Shown here: positions 30,902 through 40,266 of the stretch, piece after piece
Layout: every line of letters starts with the position of its first letter
Position numbering within the stretch: position 1 is the stretch's first letter
Assembly (NCBI GenBank): GCA_017829075.1
Contig: JAGAJA010000041.1
Span: 1-54,552, forward strand
Source: Oscillospiraceae bacterium
Lineage (GTDB): Bacteria > Bacillota_A > Clostridia > Oscillospirales > Ruminococcaceae
Length of the DNA: 54,552 nt
Direction: 5' to 3'
Position numbers and translations under genes: made by a program
Notes under the pieces: model-generated
The model's input: only the letters and a program-made list of their open reading frames with translations
The model's database searches: none
What the model was told of the DNA's origin: nothing

Positions 30902-31948
30902 ATGGCATTTGATATTTATACACCTACAAGAATTGCCGGGGTTATCAAAAACAAGCCCCCGGTGACTACATTCCTCAAGAAGACTTTTTTCTCGGAGACA
31001 AAGGACTTTGTGACTGAGAATGTGAACTTTGACGTCGTTGACGGCGCGCGTACTGTTGCGCCGATGGTAAATCCCAAACTCGGCGGCAAGGTCATCACCG
31101 ATATGGGATTCAAGGCCATGACCTACACCGCGCCGCTGACAGCGCCGGAGAAGGTCGTCACCGCCGACGAGATGATGAACAGAATGCCCGGTGAGCAGAT
31201 AAGCTCTAACATCAAGCCGGCTGAACGCGCGGTGAAGAAGCTGGCAGAGGATCTGAACGATCTTGACGAGATGATCACCCGCCGCGAAGAGGTAATGTGC
31301 AGCGAGGTACTTTTCACCGGCAAGGTGAATATCAAGGGCGAGGGCGTTGATGAAGTCATCGACTACGGCTTCACCAACAAGGAGTCGCTTACTTCGACAA
31401 AGAAGTGGAGCGCTTCCGGCGCTGACCCGCTGGCAGATCTGGAAAGATGGCAGAGAACCATATCCAAGGACGGTCACATCAAGGCAAATATCTGTATCAT
31501 GTCCTGGGACGCTGCTGCGGCATTCCTCAGAAACGAATCAGTACAGAAGATGCTTGACATCAAGAACTACAACATCGCGGTGATCGCGCCCACTGAGATA
31601 AAAGAGGGTGTGAACTTCGTCGGAACTATCCCGTTCCTCGGACTTTCCATCTACACATACGATGAATACTACGACGACGACTGGAGCGAAAAGGGCAAGG
31701 TCACCACAAAGCCCTTCGTACCTGCCGGCACAGTGGCGCTTATCTCCACGCATGCCCGGTTCACCATGCTGTACGGCGCGATCAACCGCTTCGATGAGAA
31801 GACACAGGCGCCCTACACCTTCATGGGCGATCGCTTCGGCGAGAGCTTCCTTGAGAACAACAACACAGTGAGAAAGCTTCGTCTTTCCTCCAGACCGCTT
31901 GCTGTTCCTCATCAGCTCAAGAGCTGGTTCGTTGGAACCGTGCTGTAA
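30902..31948 (+). CDS. Major capsid protein (lambda gpE-like)
   Basis: 348 residues of the HK97 fold in its gpE variant: FLKKTFFSETKDFVTENVNFD near the N-terminus, the conserved PGEQISSNIKPAERAVKKLAEDL, VLFTGKVNIKG and a C-terminal RKLRLSSRPLAVPHQ. AACAGGAGGGCAATAAC precedes the ATG. The stop shares a base with the next start. Confidence 0.93.
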   Translation: MAFDIYTPTRIAGVIKNKPPVTTFLKKTFFSETKDFVTENVNFDVVDGARTVAPMVNPKLGGKVITDMGFKAMTYTAPLTAPEKVVTADEMMNRMPGEQISSNIKPAERAVKKLAEDLNDLDEMITRREEVMCSEVLFTGKVNIKGEGVDEVIDYGFTNKESLTSTKKWSASGADPLADLERWQRTISKDGHIKANICIMSWDAAAAFLRNESVQKMLDIKNYNIAVIAPTEIKEGVNFVGTIPFLGLSIYTYDEYYDDDWSEKGKVTTKPFVPAGTVALISTHARFTMLYGAINRFDEKTQAPYTFMGDRFGESFLENNNTVRKLRLSSRPLAVPHQLKSWFVGTVL

Positions 31949-32301
31949 TGGACTTCCGGGCGGCTTTTGAAAAAGACCTTGCGTCTGTATTCCACAATTC
32001 GGCGGAATTTTCCGAAACAAAGGAGATCTGGTACAACGGCGTGATATATGAAGTTCACGCCGTGGTATCAGAGTACAAGCCGGAGTCATACGAGGGAAGA
32101 GATTCACGACGGAATGGACGGACATTCGGGGACGGGATATATTCGGTGCAGAAGATCGCATATATCCCATTCTCCGCGCTTGGATTCCTGCCGTCAATCA
32201 GCAATCGGATAGAAATAGACGGAACAGGATACGACATCAAATCTTCAGAGGTCTTGCAGGGAAAAGAGATCGTGCTGATACTGGAAAGGTATGATGAATA
32301 G
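31948..32301 (+). CDS. Head-tail joining protein
   Basis: 117 residues beginning MDFRAAFEKDLASVF, with a beta-rich C-terminus (RIEIDGTGYDIKSSEVLQGKEIVLIL), resembling the small lambda gpFII-type/neck proteins placed right after the capsid gene. Coupled to it by TAATG. Function inferred mainly from position and strand pattern. Confidence 0.65.
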   Translation: MDFRAAFEKDLASVFHNSAEFSETKEIWYNGVIYEVHAVVSEYKPESYEGRDSRRNGRTFGDGIYSVQKIAYIPFSALGFLPSISNRIEIDGTGYDIKSSEVLQGKEIVLILERYDE

Positions 32302-32870
32302 TGGAGATATCGACCGAACAGCTTGAGCGGACGCGGAGTATGCTGGGTTCTCTGCCTGGGAACAAGGTCAAGGCGGCTCTGACGAATGCGGCGAACCGCG
32401 CTATGATAACCGCGCGGAGCGTGGCATGGGAGGCTACAAAGCAGACATACACGGTAAAGCGGACGGCATTCTACCGGGATACCCGCATTCATGTATACCG
32501 CGCGAACAATCAGTCAATATCTGCGGCGGTGACGTTCAGCGGATATCTCATTCCCCTTATCGACTTTAACGTAAAGGGCTACCGTTCACATGAAAAGCGC
32601 GGGGTCAGGCTGCTTAAAGCAGAGGTGCTGAGCGGACTTCCGAAGGATCTCCGGCACGCTTATAAAGCGAACCTCGGGAAATACGGAGAAGCCATATTTG
32701 AGCGGCTTACCCCAGCACGGGACAGCTCACAGCAGCTTTACGGCCCGGCGGCGGCTCACATGATCGACAATCCGGCGGTGCTCAGGCAGATGGACGAGGC
32801 GGCGAAAGATACCTTTGACAAGCGTCTTGATCACGAGATAGACCGTATACTGAGAGGATATGGAACATGA
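32301..32870 (+). CDS. Minor tail protein Z-like
   Basis: 189 residues: KVKAALTNAANRAMITARSVAWEATKQTYTVKR at the N-terminus and a basic beta-rich middle match the prophage minor tail protein Z family (tail completion/neck). GTG start at 32301 shares a base with the previous TAG. Overlaps the next gene by ATGA. Confidence 0.72.
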   Translation: MEISTEQLERTRSMLGSLPGNKVKAALTNAANRAMITARSVAWEATKQTYTVKRTAFYRDTRIHVYRANNQSISAAVTFSGYLIPLIDFNVKGYRSHEKRGVRLLKAEVLSGLPKDLRHAYKANLGKYGEAIFERLTPARDSSQQLYGPAAAHMIDNPAVLRQMDEAAKDTFDKRLDHEIDRILRGYGT

Positions 32871-33442
32871 ACAACATACCGGGACAGACACCCATTGACC
32901 TGCTGAATGCCCTCTGCGAGCTTTGCAGTGATGCCACAAAGGATATAGCACTTCCGGTTAGACCGGAAAAAGCCGGCGCTGAAAGCTCTGAACGTGCGCC
33001 AAAGATATATCGCATGGATCTTCCCAAGAAAGAGGACGATACCAAGCAGGTACCGTATATCATCGTGCAGGTGCTTTCTGGAACGGACGTTCAGAAGCCG
33101 GGAGAACAGCCGGACTGCGGGTGCGGGGTAAGGATAGTATTCGGTGTTTACTCCGAGGATATGGGCGAGGGGCGGCTGAACGTCCTGAACCTTATTCACC
33201 GGGTAAGAGCGGAGCTGCTCCGGCGGCGGGCGATCGGCGGGAACTTTCTGCTTTCAAAGCAGATAGACTGGGCGATTGATCCGGCGAACACTGCGCCCTA
33301 TCACTTCGGCGAGATGATCATGAGCTTTGAGATGCCGCCGTTAATGCCGGATATACCGGATTTTATCACGACCGGTGATATAAAAAGCAGTACGAACATT
33401 TTTAACAGAGAGGAGGAGCTTGATTGGCTAAGAAAAACATAG
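32867..33442 (+). CDS. Tail terminator-type protein
   Basis: 191 residues with the mixed fold of tail completion proteins: QVPYIIVQVLSGTD, VRIVFGVYSEDMGEGRLNVLNLIHRVRAELL, then HFGEMIMSFEMPPL. Position between the Z-like protein and the sheath supports a role closing the tail tube at the head side. Overlaps the next gene by 19 bases. Confidence 0.65.
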   Translation: MNNIPGQTPIDLLNALCELCSDATKDIALPVRPEKAGAESSERAPKIYRMDLPKKEDDTKQVPYIIVQVLSGTDVQKPGEQPDCGCGVRIVFGVYSEDMGEGRLNVLNLIHRVRAELLRRRAIGGNFLLSKQIDWAIDPANTAPYHFGEMIMSFEMPPLMPDIPDFITTGDIKSSTNIFNREEELDWLRKT

Positions 33443-33819
33443 AAGCAGTGGAAGCAGAGAGCGGCGCGGAAGAAATGACCGTATCTTCCACAAGCGATGT
33501 GACTGAAGAAGCCGCGGTGCAGGACGTGTCTTATGAACCGGCGTCCGGCGATACGGCAGAGCAGGAGAGCGGCGTCAAAGAATATCCGGCGGTGCTGGTA
33601 TACATAGGCCCGACGATATTCCGCACGGCGCTCATTTCAGGCAGGGTGTTCATCACTCACGGGTCGCCGATAGACGATATCCTGACAGATGAACTGAGGA
33701 AGTATCCTCTGGCGCGTCAGATGTTCGTCACACCAAAAGAAGCGGCTGAAGCGCTCAAGAAGATACACGACACAGGAACGGCGCTGGGGAATGCTTACAA
33801 GCAGCTTTCCGGCGGCTGA
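33424..33819 (+). CDS. Hypothetical tail-cluster protein (TTG start), 131 residues
   Basis: GAGGAGGAGCTTGA leads to TTG at 33424 within the end of the previous gene. The N-terminal 50 residues are low-complexity and acidic; the C-terminal 80 (YPAVLVYIGPTIFRTALISG onward) form a compact domain seen in small proteins just ahead of sheath genes in P2-like Firmicutes phages. Function unknown. Confidence 0.6.
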   Translation: MAKKNIEAVEAESGAEEMTVSSTSDVTEEAAVQDVSYEPASGDTAEQESGVKEYPAVLVYIGPTIFRTALISGRVFITHGSPIDDILTDELRKYPLARQMFVTPKEAAEALKKIHDTGTALGNAYKQLSGG

Positions 33820-33842
33820 TAGATTTTTAGGAGGTTAAGAAA

Positions 33843-35279
33843 ATGGCTTATTATCATGGCATAAAGACCAGTGAAAAGGCGTCCTCCATCGCCACCCCGG
33901 CAAAGGCGGCGGTGGGTATCACCTTTGCGGTTGGAACAGCTCCGGTGTACATGGGCGAGGGCGGAGTTAATACACCCGTGCTTGCCAGAAGCTATGCTGA
34001 AGCAGTGGAAAAGCTCGGATATTCAGACGACTGGGGCAGCTTCACGCTGTGCGAAGTGATGAAGACGCACTTTGCGCTTTACGGAGTTTCTCCTGTCGTT
34101 TTCGTCAATGTACTGGATCCGGCGACACACAAGAGCGCGGTCACCAGTGAGGAATACACGCTGGTGGACGGACGGGCAGAACTTCCGGATACTGCGATCA
34201 AGTCCAGCTTGGAGGTAAAGGCTACCTCCAGCGGAAACACGCTTACAGAGGGCACTGACTATACCGCATTCTATGACGGCGGCAAGCTTATTGTCGAAAA
34301 GCTTTCCGGCGGCGCTATCACTGGCAGCACGGTATATATCGGCTATGACAAGGCTGATATCAGCAAGGTGAACAGCGATGACGTGATCGGCGGAATTGAC
34401 GTAAGCACCGGAGCAAAGAAGGGTCTGGAGCTGGTGAACTCCGTATTTTCAAACTACGGCATAGTTCCGGAGCTTATCATCGCGCCGGGCTTCTCTGACG
34501 ACAGCGCGGTAGCGGCGGTAATGCAGGCTAAGGCGAACAGTATATGCGGACTGTTCAAGGGAAAGGCGATCATTGACGCAGACTGCAAGACGGTAAAGAA
34601 GTATTCAGATGTGATCGACTGGAAGTCGGACAAGAACATCAGCGGAGAAAATCAGATCCTCTGCTGGCCTATGGTATCGCTTGGCGGTGTGAAATATCAC
34701 CTTTCCTCGCACATAGCGGCGCTTATGGCGCAGGTGGACAGCGAGAACGGCGGAATTCCCTCCGAGTCGCCCTCCAACAAGGCAGTGCAGGCAGACAGCA
34801 CAGTGCTTGCGGACGGTACTGAGGTGATCATGGAGCTGTCGGACGCGAACGTGCTGAACAGCAAGGGTATCGTGACGGCAATGAACTTCAACGGACGTTT
34901 TGCCCTGTGGGGAAACGAAACAGCCTGCTTCCCGGCAAGCACCGATGTGAAGGACTACTTCATTCCGGTGAACAGAATGTTCGGATATGTGGCGCAGAGC
35001 CTTATCCTCACATTCTGGTCAAGGCTTGACAGCAAGATGTCGCGGCGGCTTATTGACTCGGTGGTAGACACCGTGAACATCTGGCTTAACGGCTTAAAGA
35101 CGGCGGAGCACCTGCTCGGCGGCCGTATTGAGTTCATTTCGGACGAAAATCCCACAACGGATCTTATGGCAGGAAAGCTGAAATTCCACTTATACATCAC
35201 GCCGCCCTCTCCTGCAAAGGAAATGGAATTCACGCTGGAATATGACGCGGACTATGTTTCTGCGGCGCTCGGCGGCTAA
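33843..35279 (+). CDS. Contractile tail sheath protein
   Basis: 478 residues. MAYYHGIKTSEKASSI and GITFAVGTAPV open the protein; the conserved C-terminal domain contains SKGIVTAMNFNGRFALWGNE, DYFIPVNRMFGYVAQSL and FHLYITPPSPAKEMEFTLEYD, as in P2 FI-like sheaths. Its presence makes this a myovirus tail. TAGGAGGTTAAGAAA precedes the ATG. Confidence 0.95.
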   Translation: MAYYHGIKTSEKASSIATPAKAAVGITFAVGTAPVYMGEGGVNTPVLARSYAEAVEKLGYSDDWGSFTLCEVMKTHFALYGVSPVVFVNVLDPATHKSAVTSEEYTLVDGRAELPDTAIKSSLEVKATSSGNTLTEGTDYTAFYDGGKLIVEKLSGGAITGSTVYIGYDKADISKVNSDDVIGGIDVSTGAKKGLELVNSVFSNYGIVPELIIAPGFSDDSAVAAVMQAKANSICGLFKGKAIIDADCKTVKKYSDVIDWKSDKNISGENQILCWPMVSLGGVKYHLSSHIAALMAQVDSENGGIPSESPSNKAVQADSTVLADGTEVIMELSDANVLNSKGIVTAMNFNGRFALWGNETACFPASTDVKDYFIPVNRMFGYVAQSLILTFWSRLDSKMSRRLIDSVVDTVNIWLNGLKTAEHLLGGRIEFISDENPTTDLMAGKLKFHLYITPPSPAKEMEFTLEYDADYVSAALGG

Positions 35280-35294
35280 AAGGAGGACTAAATT

Positions 35295-35813
35295 ATGGCT
35301 GAATTTTCTGAGGTAATAAAGTGCTTTGCCATGTACGAGAATGCAGTGGATTTCTATGGCGTGGCGGATATCACGCTTCCGAATATCTCACAGCTTACCG
35401 AAAGCATGGAGGGCGCTGGCGTCGCCGGTAAATATGACGCAGTAATCAAGGGTCATATCGAGGCTATGAAGATGTCGCTTTCTTTCCGCAATCCTACAAA
35501 GGACGCGTACAAGCTTTTCAGCCCGGTGGAGCATCAGCTTGACCTGCGCGCCGTAATACAGGAGCGCGACTCCGTTTCCGGAGTTCGTGATGTGGGTGTA
35601 AAGCACATCGTAAAGGCTACTCCTATCAACCTCGATATGGGCAATCTCAAGATGTACAGCACGGCAGACACAAAGTCGGAGTTCTCAGTGACTTACTTCG
35701 CCACCTATATGGACGGCGAAGAAAAGCTGATGATAGACCCTTTCAACTACATATTCAGAGTGGACGGCAAGGATTATCTTGAAGACGTCCGCAAGATGCT
35801 GGGAAAGGCTTAA
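35295..35813 (+). CDS. Major tail tube protein (P2 FII-like)
   Basis: 172 residues: LPNISQLTESMEGAGVAGKYD, GHIEAMKMSLSFRNPTKDA and MYSTADTKSEFSVTYFATYM are typical of the FII tube family. Directly follows the sheath (AAAGGAGGACTAAATT before the ATG), the canonical order. Forms the inner tube through which DNA passes. Confidence 0.93.
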   Translation: MAEFSEVIKCFAMYENAVDFYGVADITLPNISQLTESMEGAGVAGKYDAVIKGHIEAMKMSLSFRNPTKDAYKLFSPVEHQLDLRAVIQERDSVSGVRDVGVKHIVKATPINLDMGNLKMYSTADTKSEFSVTYFATYMDGEEKLMIDPFNYIFRVDGKDYLEDVRKMLGKA

Positions 35814-35857
35814 GTACGCTTGAACCTCGTCGGCAGTAGTCGCCGGGTTCATATATT

Positions 35858-35918
35858 CCTCCGAAGGTCGGCGGCTGTCTCTTTATTGATTGCCGCCGGC
35901 TGGCGGAGGGAATTTTTT
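35858..35918 (+). terminator. Intercistronic terminator/attenuator between tube and gpE genes
   Basis: CCTCCG and CGGCGGC (35858-35875) pair with GCCGCCG and CGGAGG (35892-35909), then AATTTTTT. A smaller hairpin with GAACC/GGTTC ends (35822-35850) precedes it. Such a partial terminator would make tube and sheath far more abundant than the assembly chaperones downstream, as tail stoichiometry requires. Confidence 0.7.
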
Positions 35919-35932
35919 AGGAGGAATAAATC

Positions 35933-36283
35933 ATGGAAAACAACGAAGAGAACGAGATCAAGATCGAAGAAAAGGACGTTGAAGTGAAGGTGGAGGGCGT
36001 TTATGTTCACAAGCTGAAAAAGCCTTTTACCTGGGAGGGCGTGACCTACACTGAATTCACACTGGATCTCGATGGGCTTAAGGGTTCTGACCTTGAGGCG
36101 GTTGAGGACGAGATGGACATGGAAAAGAAATTCGCCATGATCCCGGAGTACTCGATTTCTTACATAATGAAGCTGGCGGCGAGAGCGGCTAAGGTACACA
36201 GCTCCGTCATGGAGAACCTGCCTATAAGGGACGCGAACATCATCAAGAACATTACAAAAAATTTTTTATTACGCAAGGAATAA
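35933..36283 (+). CDS. Tail assembly chaperone (P2 gpE-like), zero-frame product
   Basis: 116 residues, acidic N-terminus, then KKPFTWEGVTYTEFTLDLDGLKG and the helical PEYSISYIMKLAARAAK typical of gpE (phage tail assembly) proteins. TAGGAGGAATAAATC precedes the ATG. The zero frame stops at 36281-36283 just past a T-rich slip site; a minority of ribosomes would shift to make the longer gpE-E' product. Confidence 0.85.
   Translation: MENNEENEIKIEEKDVEVKVEGVYVHKLKKPFTWEGVTYTEFTLDLDGLKGSDLEAVEDEMDMEKKFAMIPEYSISYIMKLAARAAKVHSSVMENLPIRDANIIKNITKNFLLRKE
36262..36268 (+). promoter_or_regulatory. Programmed -1 frameshift site T TTT TTA
   Basis: The heptamer lies in the right phase: AAT ends at 36262, then TTT and TTA. 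Slipping back one base opens a frame that runs without stop to 36438. P2-like gpE/E' genes are known to use this mechanism with a TTTTTTG-type slip site. Confidence 0.82.
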
Positions 36284-36438
36284 GAAAAGATCCGGCGGGC
36301 TGGTTCAGGCGCGAGAGCATTAAGCTGGCACGCTTTACGAATTCACCCGCCGCTTTCTTTTACGATATGTCTATCCGACAGATCTCGCGGTGGATAAGGA
36401 CGGCAAATCAACTGTATGGGGAGGAGCATAAAAAATGA
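36268..36438 (+). CDS. gpE' extension (-1 frame, translated only as a frameshift fusion)
   Basis: The -1 frame encodes about 56 residues (ITQGIRKDPAGWFRRESIK, then FFYDMSIRQISRWI) ending at TGA 36436-36438, which overlaps the tape-measure ATG as ATGA. The fused protein is about 168 residues, the expected length of the E-E' chaperone that binds the tape measure. There is no independent start or ribosome site. Confidence 0.82.
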   Translation: MTQGIRKDPAGWFRRESIKLARFTNSPAAFFYDMSIRQISRWIRTANQLYGEEHKK

Positions 36439-39400
36439 GTGCAAGACGCGAATATGAAATGTTCTTCCGGCTTGCCGGAGGGCTTGACGCTAATTTTACG
36501 ACCGCATTCAGAAACGCTTCCTCCGAGATGCGGGGCTTACAGACCTCTATAAGCACGGTGAACACCCGGCTTCGGGACGTATCGGCGTATCAGTCGCAGA
36601 TAAGGGCTATTGAGCGACAGAACGAGCAGATAAGGACAAGTGAGCAGAGGCTTGAAAGGCTCAGGGAAAGACACCGGGAGCTTGCAGAGCAGATGCAGAA
36701 TACCACTAATCCGTCTGCACGTCTCAGATCTCAGCTTCAGCGTAATGAGGAACAGATCCGCAGCTGTGAGAGCTCTATCGAGAGTCAGAATGACAGTCTT
36801 CGCGAAATGAATACAGAGCTGGAGAATTCACGCACGGCTTTGCAGAATGCCGGAATAGACACCGACAATCTGACGGAAAGCACCGAGCGGCTTCAGCGCC
36901 AGCTCCGGAATCTTTCAGATACCAGAGGTTTTTTGAGCAATGTTTCACAGGAGCTTCGGACGGCGCAGGCAGATTTCAATGATTCTCTGACCGAATTCGG
37001 GAAGCTTACCGGAGGGATCGCCGCAACTGTCGGGACAGTATACGCGGCGACCTCAAAGCCGGCGATAGATTTTGAAAGCGCTTTCGCCGGAGTAAGAAAG
37101 ACTGTGGAAGCGTCCGAGGAAGAATTTGAAGCGCTTCGGCAGGGCATTCTTGATTTGTCCCAGACCGATGTCGCGGCTTCGGCTTCGGAGATCGCGGCGG
37201 TAGCGGAAGCTGCGGGACAGCTTGGCATTCAGAAAGAAAATATCCTTGATTTTTCAAAGGTCATGATCGACCTCGGAGAATCGACTAATCTTTCGGCGAA
37301 GGACGCAGCTTCTCAGCTTGCTAAGTTCGCGAATATTACGAAAATGGATCCGGCGAACTATCAGAAGTTCGGTTCTGTGATCGTTGATCTCGGCAACAAT
37401 TTCGCCACAACAGAAGCCGACATTGTGGGAATGGGTACCCGGCTTGCTTCCACCGGTGAACTGACCGGGCTTACAGAACCGCAGATAATGGCTGTGGCGA
37501 CTGCGCTTTCCTCACTCGGTATCGAGGAAGAAGCGGGCGGTACTGCTATGTCAAAGCTGCTGAAAATGTTCCAGCTTGCGAACGAGCGCGGGGACATGGA
37601 GGAATACGCAAAGACAGCGGGCATGACTGCCGAAGCGTTCAGCGACCTGTACAAGCAGGACAGCCTGAAAGCTATATCCGCATGGACGCAGGGTCTGAGT
37701 GATGTCGAAAGGAACGGAAAGAGCGCCATTCAGATACTTGATGATATGGACATCAAGGAAGTAAGGCTTTCGAATGCAATTCTTGCATTGGCAGCATCGG
37801 ACGATATCCTGACCGAGGCTGCGGGGCGGGCTTCTGCCGCATGGGAGGACAACACGGCGCTGACCGAGGAGGCGGAAAAGAGATATTCCACCAAACAAAG
37901 CCAGATAGACATGACTAATAATGCGGTGGAAAATCTCGGCGTCACTATCGGCGACATGACGCTTCCGGCTATTCAGGATATGGCGCAGGGGCTGAACGAA
38001 GCCGCGCGGCACGCGCAGCGGTGGGTAAAGGAAAATCCGGAGACCATAAAGCAGATCACAGAGGTAGCCGGGGAAGCGGCGAAATATGCGCTTATACTTA
38101 AAGGATCTCAGGTCGTATACAACGGCGTGAGAGTCGGCACACTCGGAGCGATCAAGGGCGTCACCAAATTAAAGGCGGCATTCCAGGCGGCTGGAGCGGC
38201 GGCTAGTGGTTCGAGGCTCAGTACGTTCACCACAAGTCTTACCGGTATTTCTGCCGGTGCAGCGAGCGCGGCGGTGACTGTCGGCGGTATTGTGGCAGTG
38301 ATCGCGGCGCTTTCAGCGGCGATCTATCTGAACCATAAGGAGTTTCTTGCAGCACGCAAGGAGTACATGGACAGCAAGCTGTTCAACAACGGTCTGCCTA
38401 AGCTTGAGGACTACACAAAAGCCCTCAAGGAAAACACTGAACAGTACTACAAGTATTCCCAGGAAGTGAACGAGGCGGCGGAGGAGCTTTCGAACATCGA
38501 ATATGAGATGTCTAAGGCAAAGGATTCAGTCGAGCTGTATAACCAGATACTGGAGGAGAACGGCACGCTGACTGAGGATCAGGCTGAAGCCATGTACGAG
38601 CCTTTTAACGAGCTTGTTGGAAAGCTTGAAGATGATTTCGAAGTGCGCTATAACATGGTTTTTGACGCTTTCAAATCTTCGGCGGTGACAGCGGCTTCTC
38701 AGCTTGGAATAAGCATTACAGAAATCTCAGGGACACTTGAAAGCTTCAAATCTCGGTTCACAGAGTCTACAAGCGAGTCACAGCAGGTGATAAATGACCT
38801 GCTGGATAAGCGCAAGAACGGTGAAGCGCTGACAGATGATGATTATGCAAGATTCCGGGAGGAAATGGCATATATCACCGAAATGTCGGACACAAAGTCA
38901 CAGAGCCTTGCGAACTTTGAAGAGCAGAAGCAACTTCTTGGCGGCATGGATCTTGGGAAGGACACCGAGGATTCATACAACCAGCTGAATACTCTTATAG
39001 AGTATGCGAACAGCTATCTTAATGAGATAGACACTGCTCAGCAGAACCTTAACAGGGAATACGACACCATGCGCGATCAGGCTTCGACTATGCTGAAATA
39101 CGGCAAGATAGAACAGCCTGAATATGACGATATAATAAAGACGCTTGAGATCGCACAGGCGACGACATACGAGGACTATATCACCAAGCGGGACGAATTC
39201 ATAGAAAATCTTTCGCAGACGTCAGAGGATATTAAGAAGCAGATCAAAGAAGCTGAACAGAAGTCTTATGATGAGCGAAAAGACGATGTGGCATCACAGC
39301 ATTGGTTAGGTAATCTGCAAGGTACCCTTGCGGGTTATGAAGCTTATATCACCAGAATGTGGCAGGGTCAGACTTCCGGAGAAGATCCGATCAGTATTGC

Positions 39401-39995
39401 CAAAGAAAGCGCAGATGCATTCTGGAGCACACAGGCCGAGGTCGCTCACGAAAAAACTATGGAAAGCATTGAGGGAATATACAGCGACATCAAGGACAAG
39501 GTCAATGAACTGAACTCAACGGCAGAAATGCCGGCGGTATCTATCCCGGTGGAGGTAGAGGATCTCAGGACTGAACTTCTTAACAGCGTTCAGCAGAAAA
39601 CGACCGGTCCGTTCCTTATAAACGGCAATGGGATTGGGCTAATCAAATATGAAGATCTTCCGGGTCATGCGAGCGGCACAAGCTTCACGGAGAATGCTTT
39701 TATCGCCGGCGAGAACGGTCCGGAGCTTATCACAGGAGCGCCGGGGCGGACGGTATTCACAGCGGGCGAGACACGGACTATATTCGGGCTTCTTCCTCAG
39801 GCGGCGGCTGTAATATCGGCAGCTGGGCGCGGCGATGCAAACATCACGATCAACAGCAGTCCGGTATTCAATATATCCGGCGGTGAGGACGCGCAGAGCC
39901 TTTTCGACAAATACAATCAGAGCCTTGCGGAAAAGATCGCGGAGGTGCTTGACGAGCGGTATGAAAACGTGCGCAGGAATGCGTACTCATACTAG
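36435..39995 (+). CDS. Tail tape-measure protein
   Basis: 1186 residues. N-terminal coiled coil (about 30-170: RAIERQNEQIRTSEQRLERL), a TMP core domain (about 210-560: ASEIAAVAEAAGQLGIQKENI, GGTAMSKLLKMFQLANERG), a hydrophobic segment at about 612-635, further coiled coil and a C-terminal motif PELITGAPGRTVF. It sets tail length and is held by the gpE/E' chaperones. GGGGAGGAGCATAAAAA precedes the ATG. At about 0.15 nm per residue it predicts a tail near 170-180 nm. Confidence 0.93.
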   Translation: MSARREYEMFFRLAGGLDANFTTAFRNASSEMRGLQTSISTVNTRLRDVSAYQSQIRAIERQNEQIRTSEQRLERLRERHRELAEQMQNTTNPSARLRSQLQRNEEQIRSCESSIESQNDSLREMNTELENSRTALQNAGIDTDNLTESTERLQRQLRNLSDTRGFLSNVSQELRTAQADFNDSLTEFGKLTGGIAATVGTVYAATSKPAIDFESAFAGVRKTVEASEEEFEALRQGILDLSQTDVAASASEIAAVAEAAGQLGIQKENILDFSKVMIDLGESTNLSAKDAASQLAKFANITKMDPANYQKFGSVIVDLGNNFATTEADIVGMGTRLASTGELTGLTEPQIMAVATALSSLGIEEEAGGTAMSKLLKMFQLANERGDMEEYAKTAGMTAEAFSDLYKQDSLKAISAWTQGLSDVERNGKSAIQILDDMDIKEVRLSNAILALAASDDILTEAAGRASAAWEDNTALTEEAEKRYSTKQSQIDMTNNAVENLGVTIGDMTLPAIQDMAQGLNEAARHAQRWVKENPETIKQITEVAGEAAKYALILKGSQVVYNGVRVGTLGAIKGVTKLKAAFQAAGAAASGSRLSTFTTSLTGISAGAASAAVTVGGIVAVIAALSAAIYLNHKEFLAARKEYMDSKLFNNGLPKLEDYTKALKENTEQYYKYSQEVNEAAEELSNIEYEMSKAKDSVELYNQILEENGTLTEDQAEAMYEPFNELVGKLEDDFEVRYNMVFDAFKSSAVTAASQLGISITEISGTLESFKSRFTESTSESQQVINDLLDKRKNGEALTDDDYARFREEMAYITEMSDTKSQSLANFEEQKQLLGGMDLGKDTEDSYNQLNTLIEYANSYLNEIDTAQQNLNREYDTMRDQASTMLKYGKIEQPEYDDIIKTLEIAQATTYEDYITKRDEFIENLSQTSEDIKKQIKEAEQKSYDERKDDVASQHWLGNLQGTLAGYEAYITRMWQGQTSGEDPISIAKESADAFWSTQAEVAHEKTMESIEGIYSDIKDKVNELNSTAEMPAVSIPVEVEDLRTELLNSVQQKTTGPFLINGNGIGLIKYEDLPGHASGTSFTENAFIAGENGPELITGAPGRTVFTAGETRTIFGLLPQAAAVISAAGRGDANITINSSPVFNISGGEDAQSLFDKYNQSLAEKIAEVLDERYENVRRNAYSY

Positions 39996-40001
39996 GGATA
40001 T

Positions 40002-40031
40002 GCTGATTAAAGCAAATTTGATTTAATCAGC
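40002..40031 (+). promoter_or_regulatory. Perfect 10-bp hairpin between tape measure and gpX genes
   Basis: GCTGATTAAA (40002-40011) pairs exactly with TTTAATCAGC (40022-40031). AT-rich and without a T-run, so not an ordinary terminator; it may be an mRNA processing or stability element separating the tape measure from the baseplate genes. Confidence 0.5.
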
Positions 40032-40059
40032 GTTTCCCTGAAGATAAGGGGGAATTCCG

Positions 40060-40266
40060 GTGCGGTATACGACTATACAGGGAGATACATGGGACATTAT
40101 CGCGCTTAAGACCACCGGCAGCGAGATGAACATGGGACGGCTTATTGAAAGCAATATCCGGTATGCGGATACTGTTGTATTTGGCGCGGGAACAGTTCTT
40201 GAGATCCCGGAAACGGAGGCGGCGGTGAATGAGCTGCTGCCGCCATGGAAAAGGGGTGCTTTATGA
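40060..40266 (+). CDS. Tail protein X (LysM-like, gpX)
   Basis: 68 residues, RYTTIQGDTWDIIALKTTGSE then ADTVVFGAGTVLEIPE: the short LysM-like gpX fold found between tape measure and gpD in P2-like tails. GTG start at 40060 after AAGGGGGAATTCCG. Overlaps gpD by ATGA. Confidence 0.88.
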   Translation: MRYTTIQGDTWDIIALKTTGSEMNMGRLIESNIRYADTVVFGAGTVLEIPETEAAVNELLPPWKRGAL

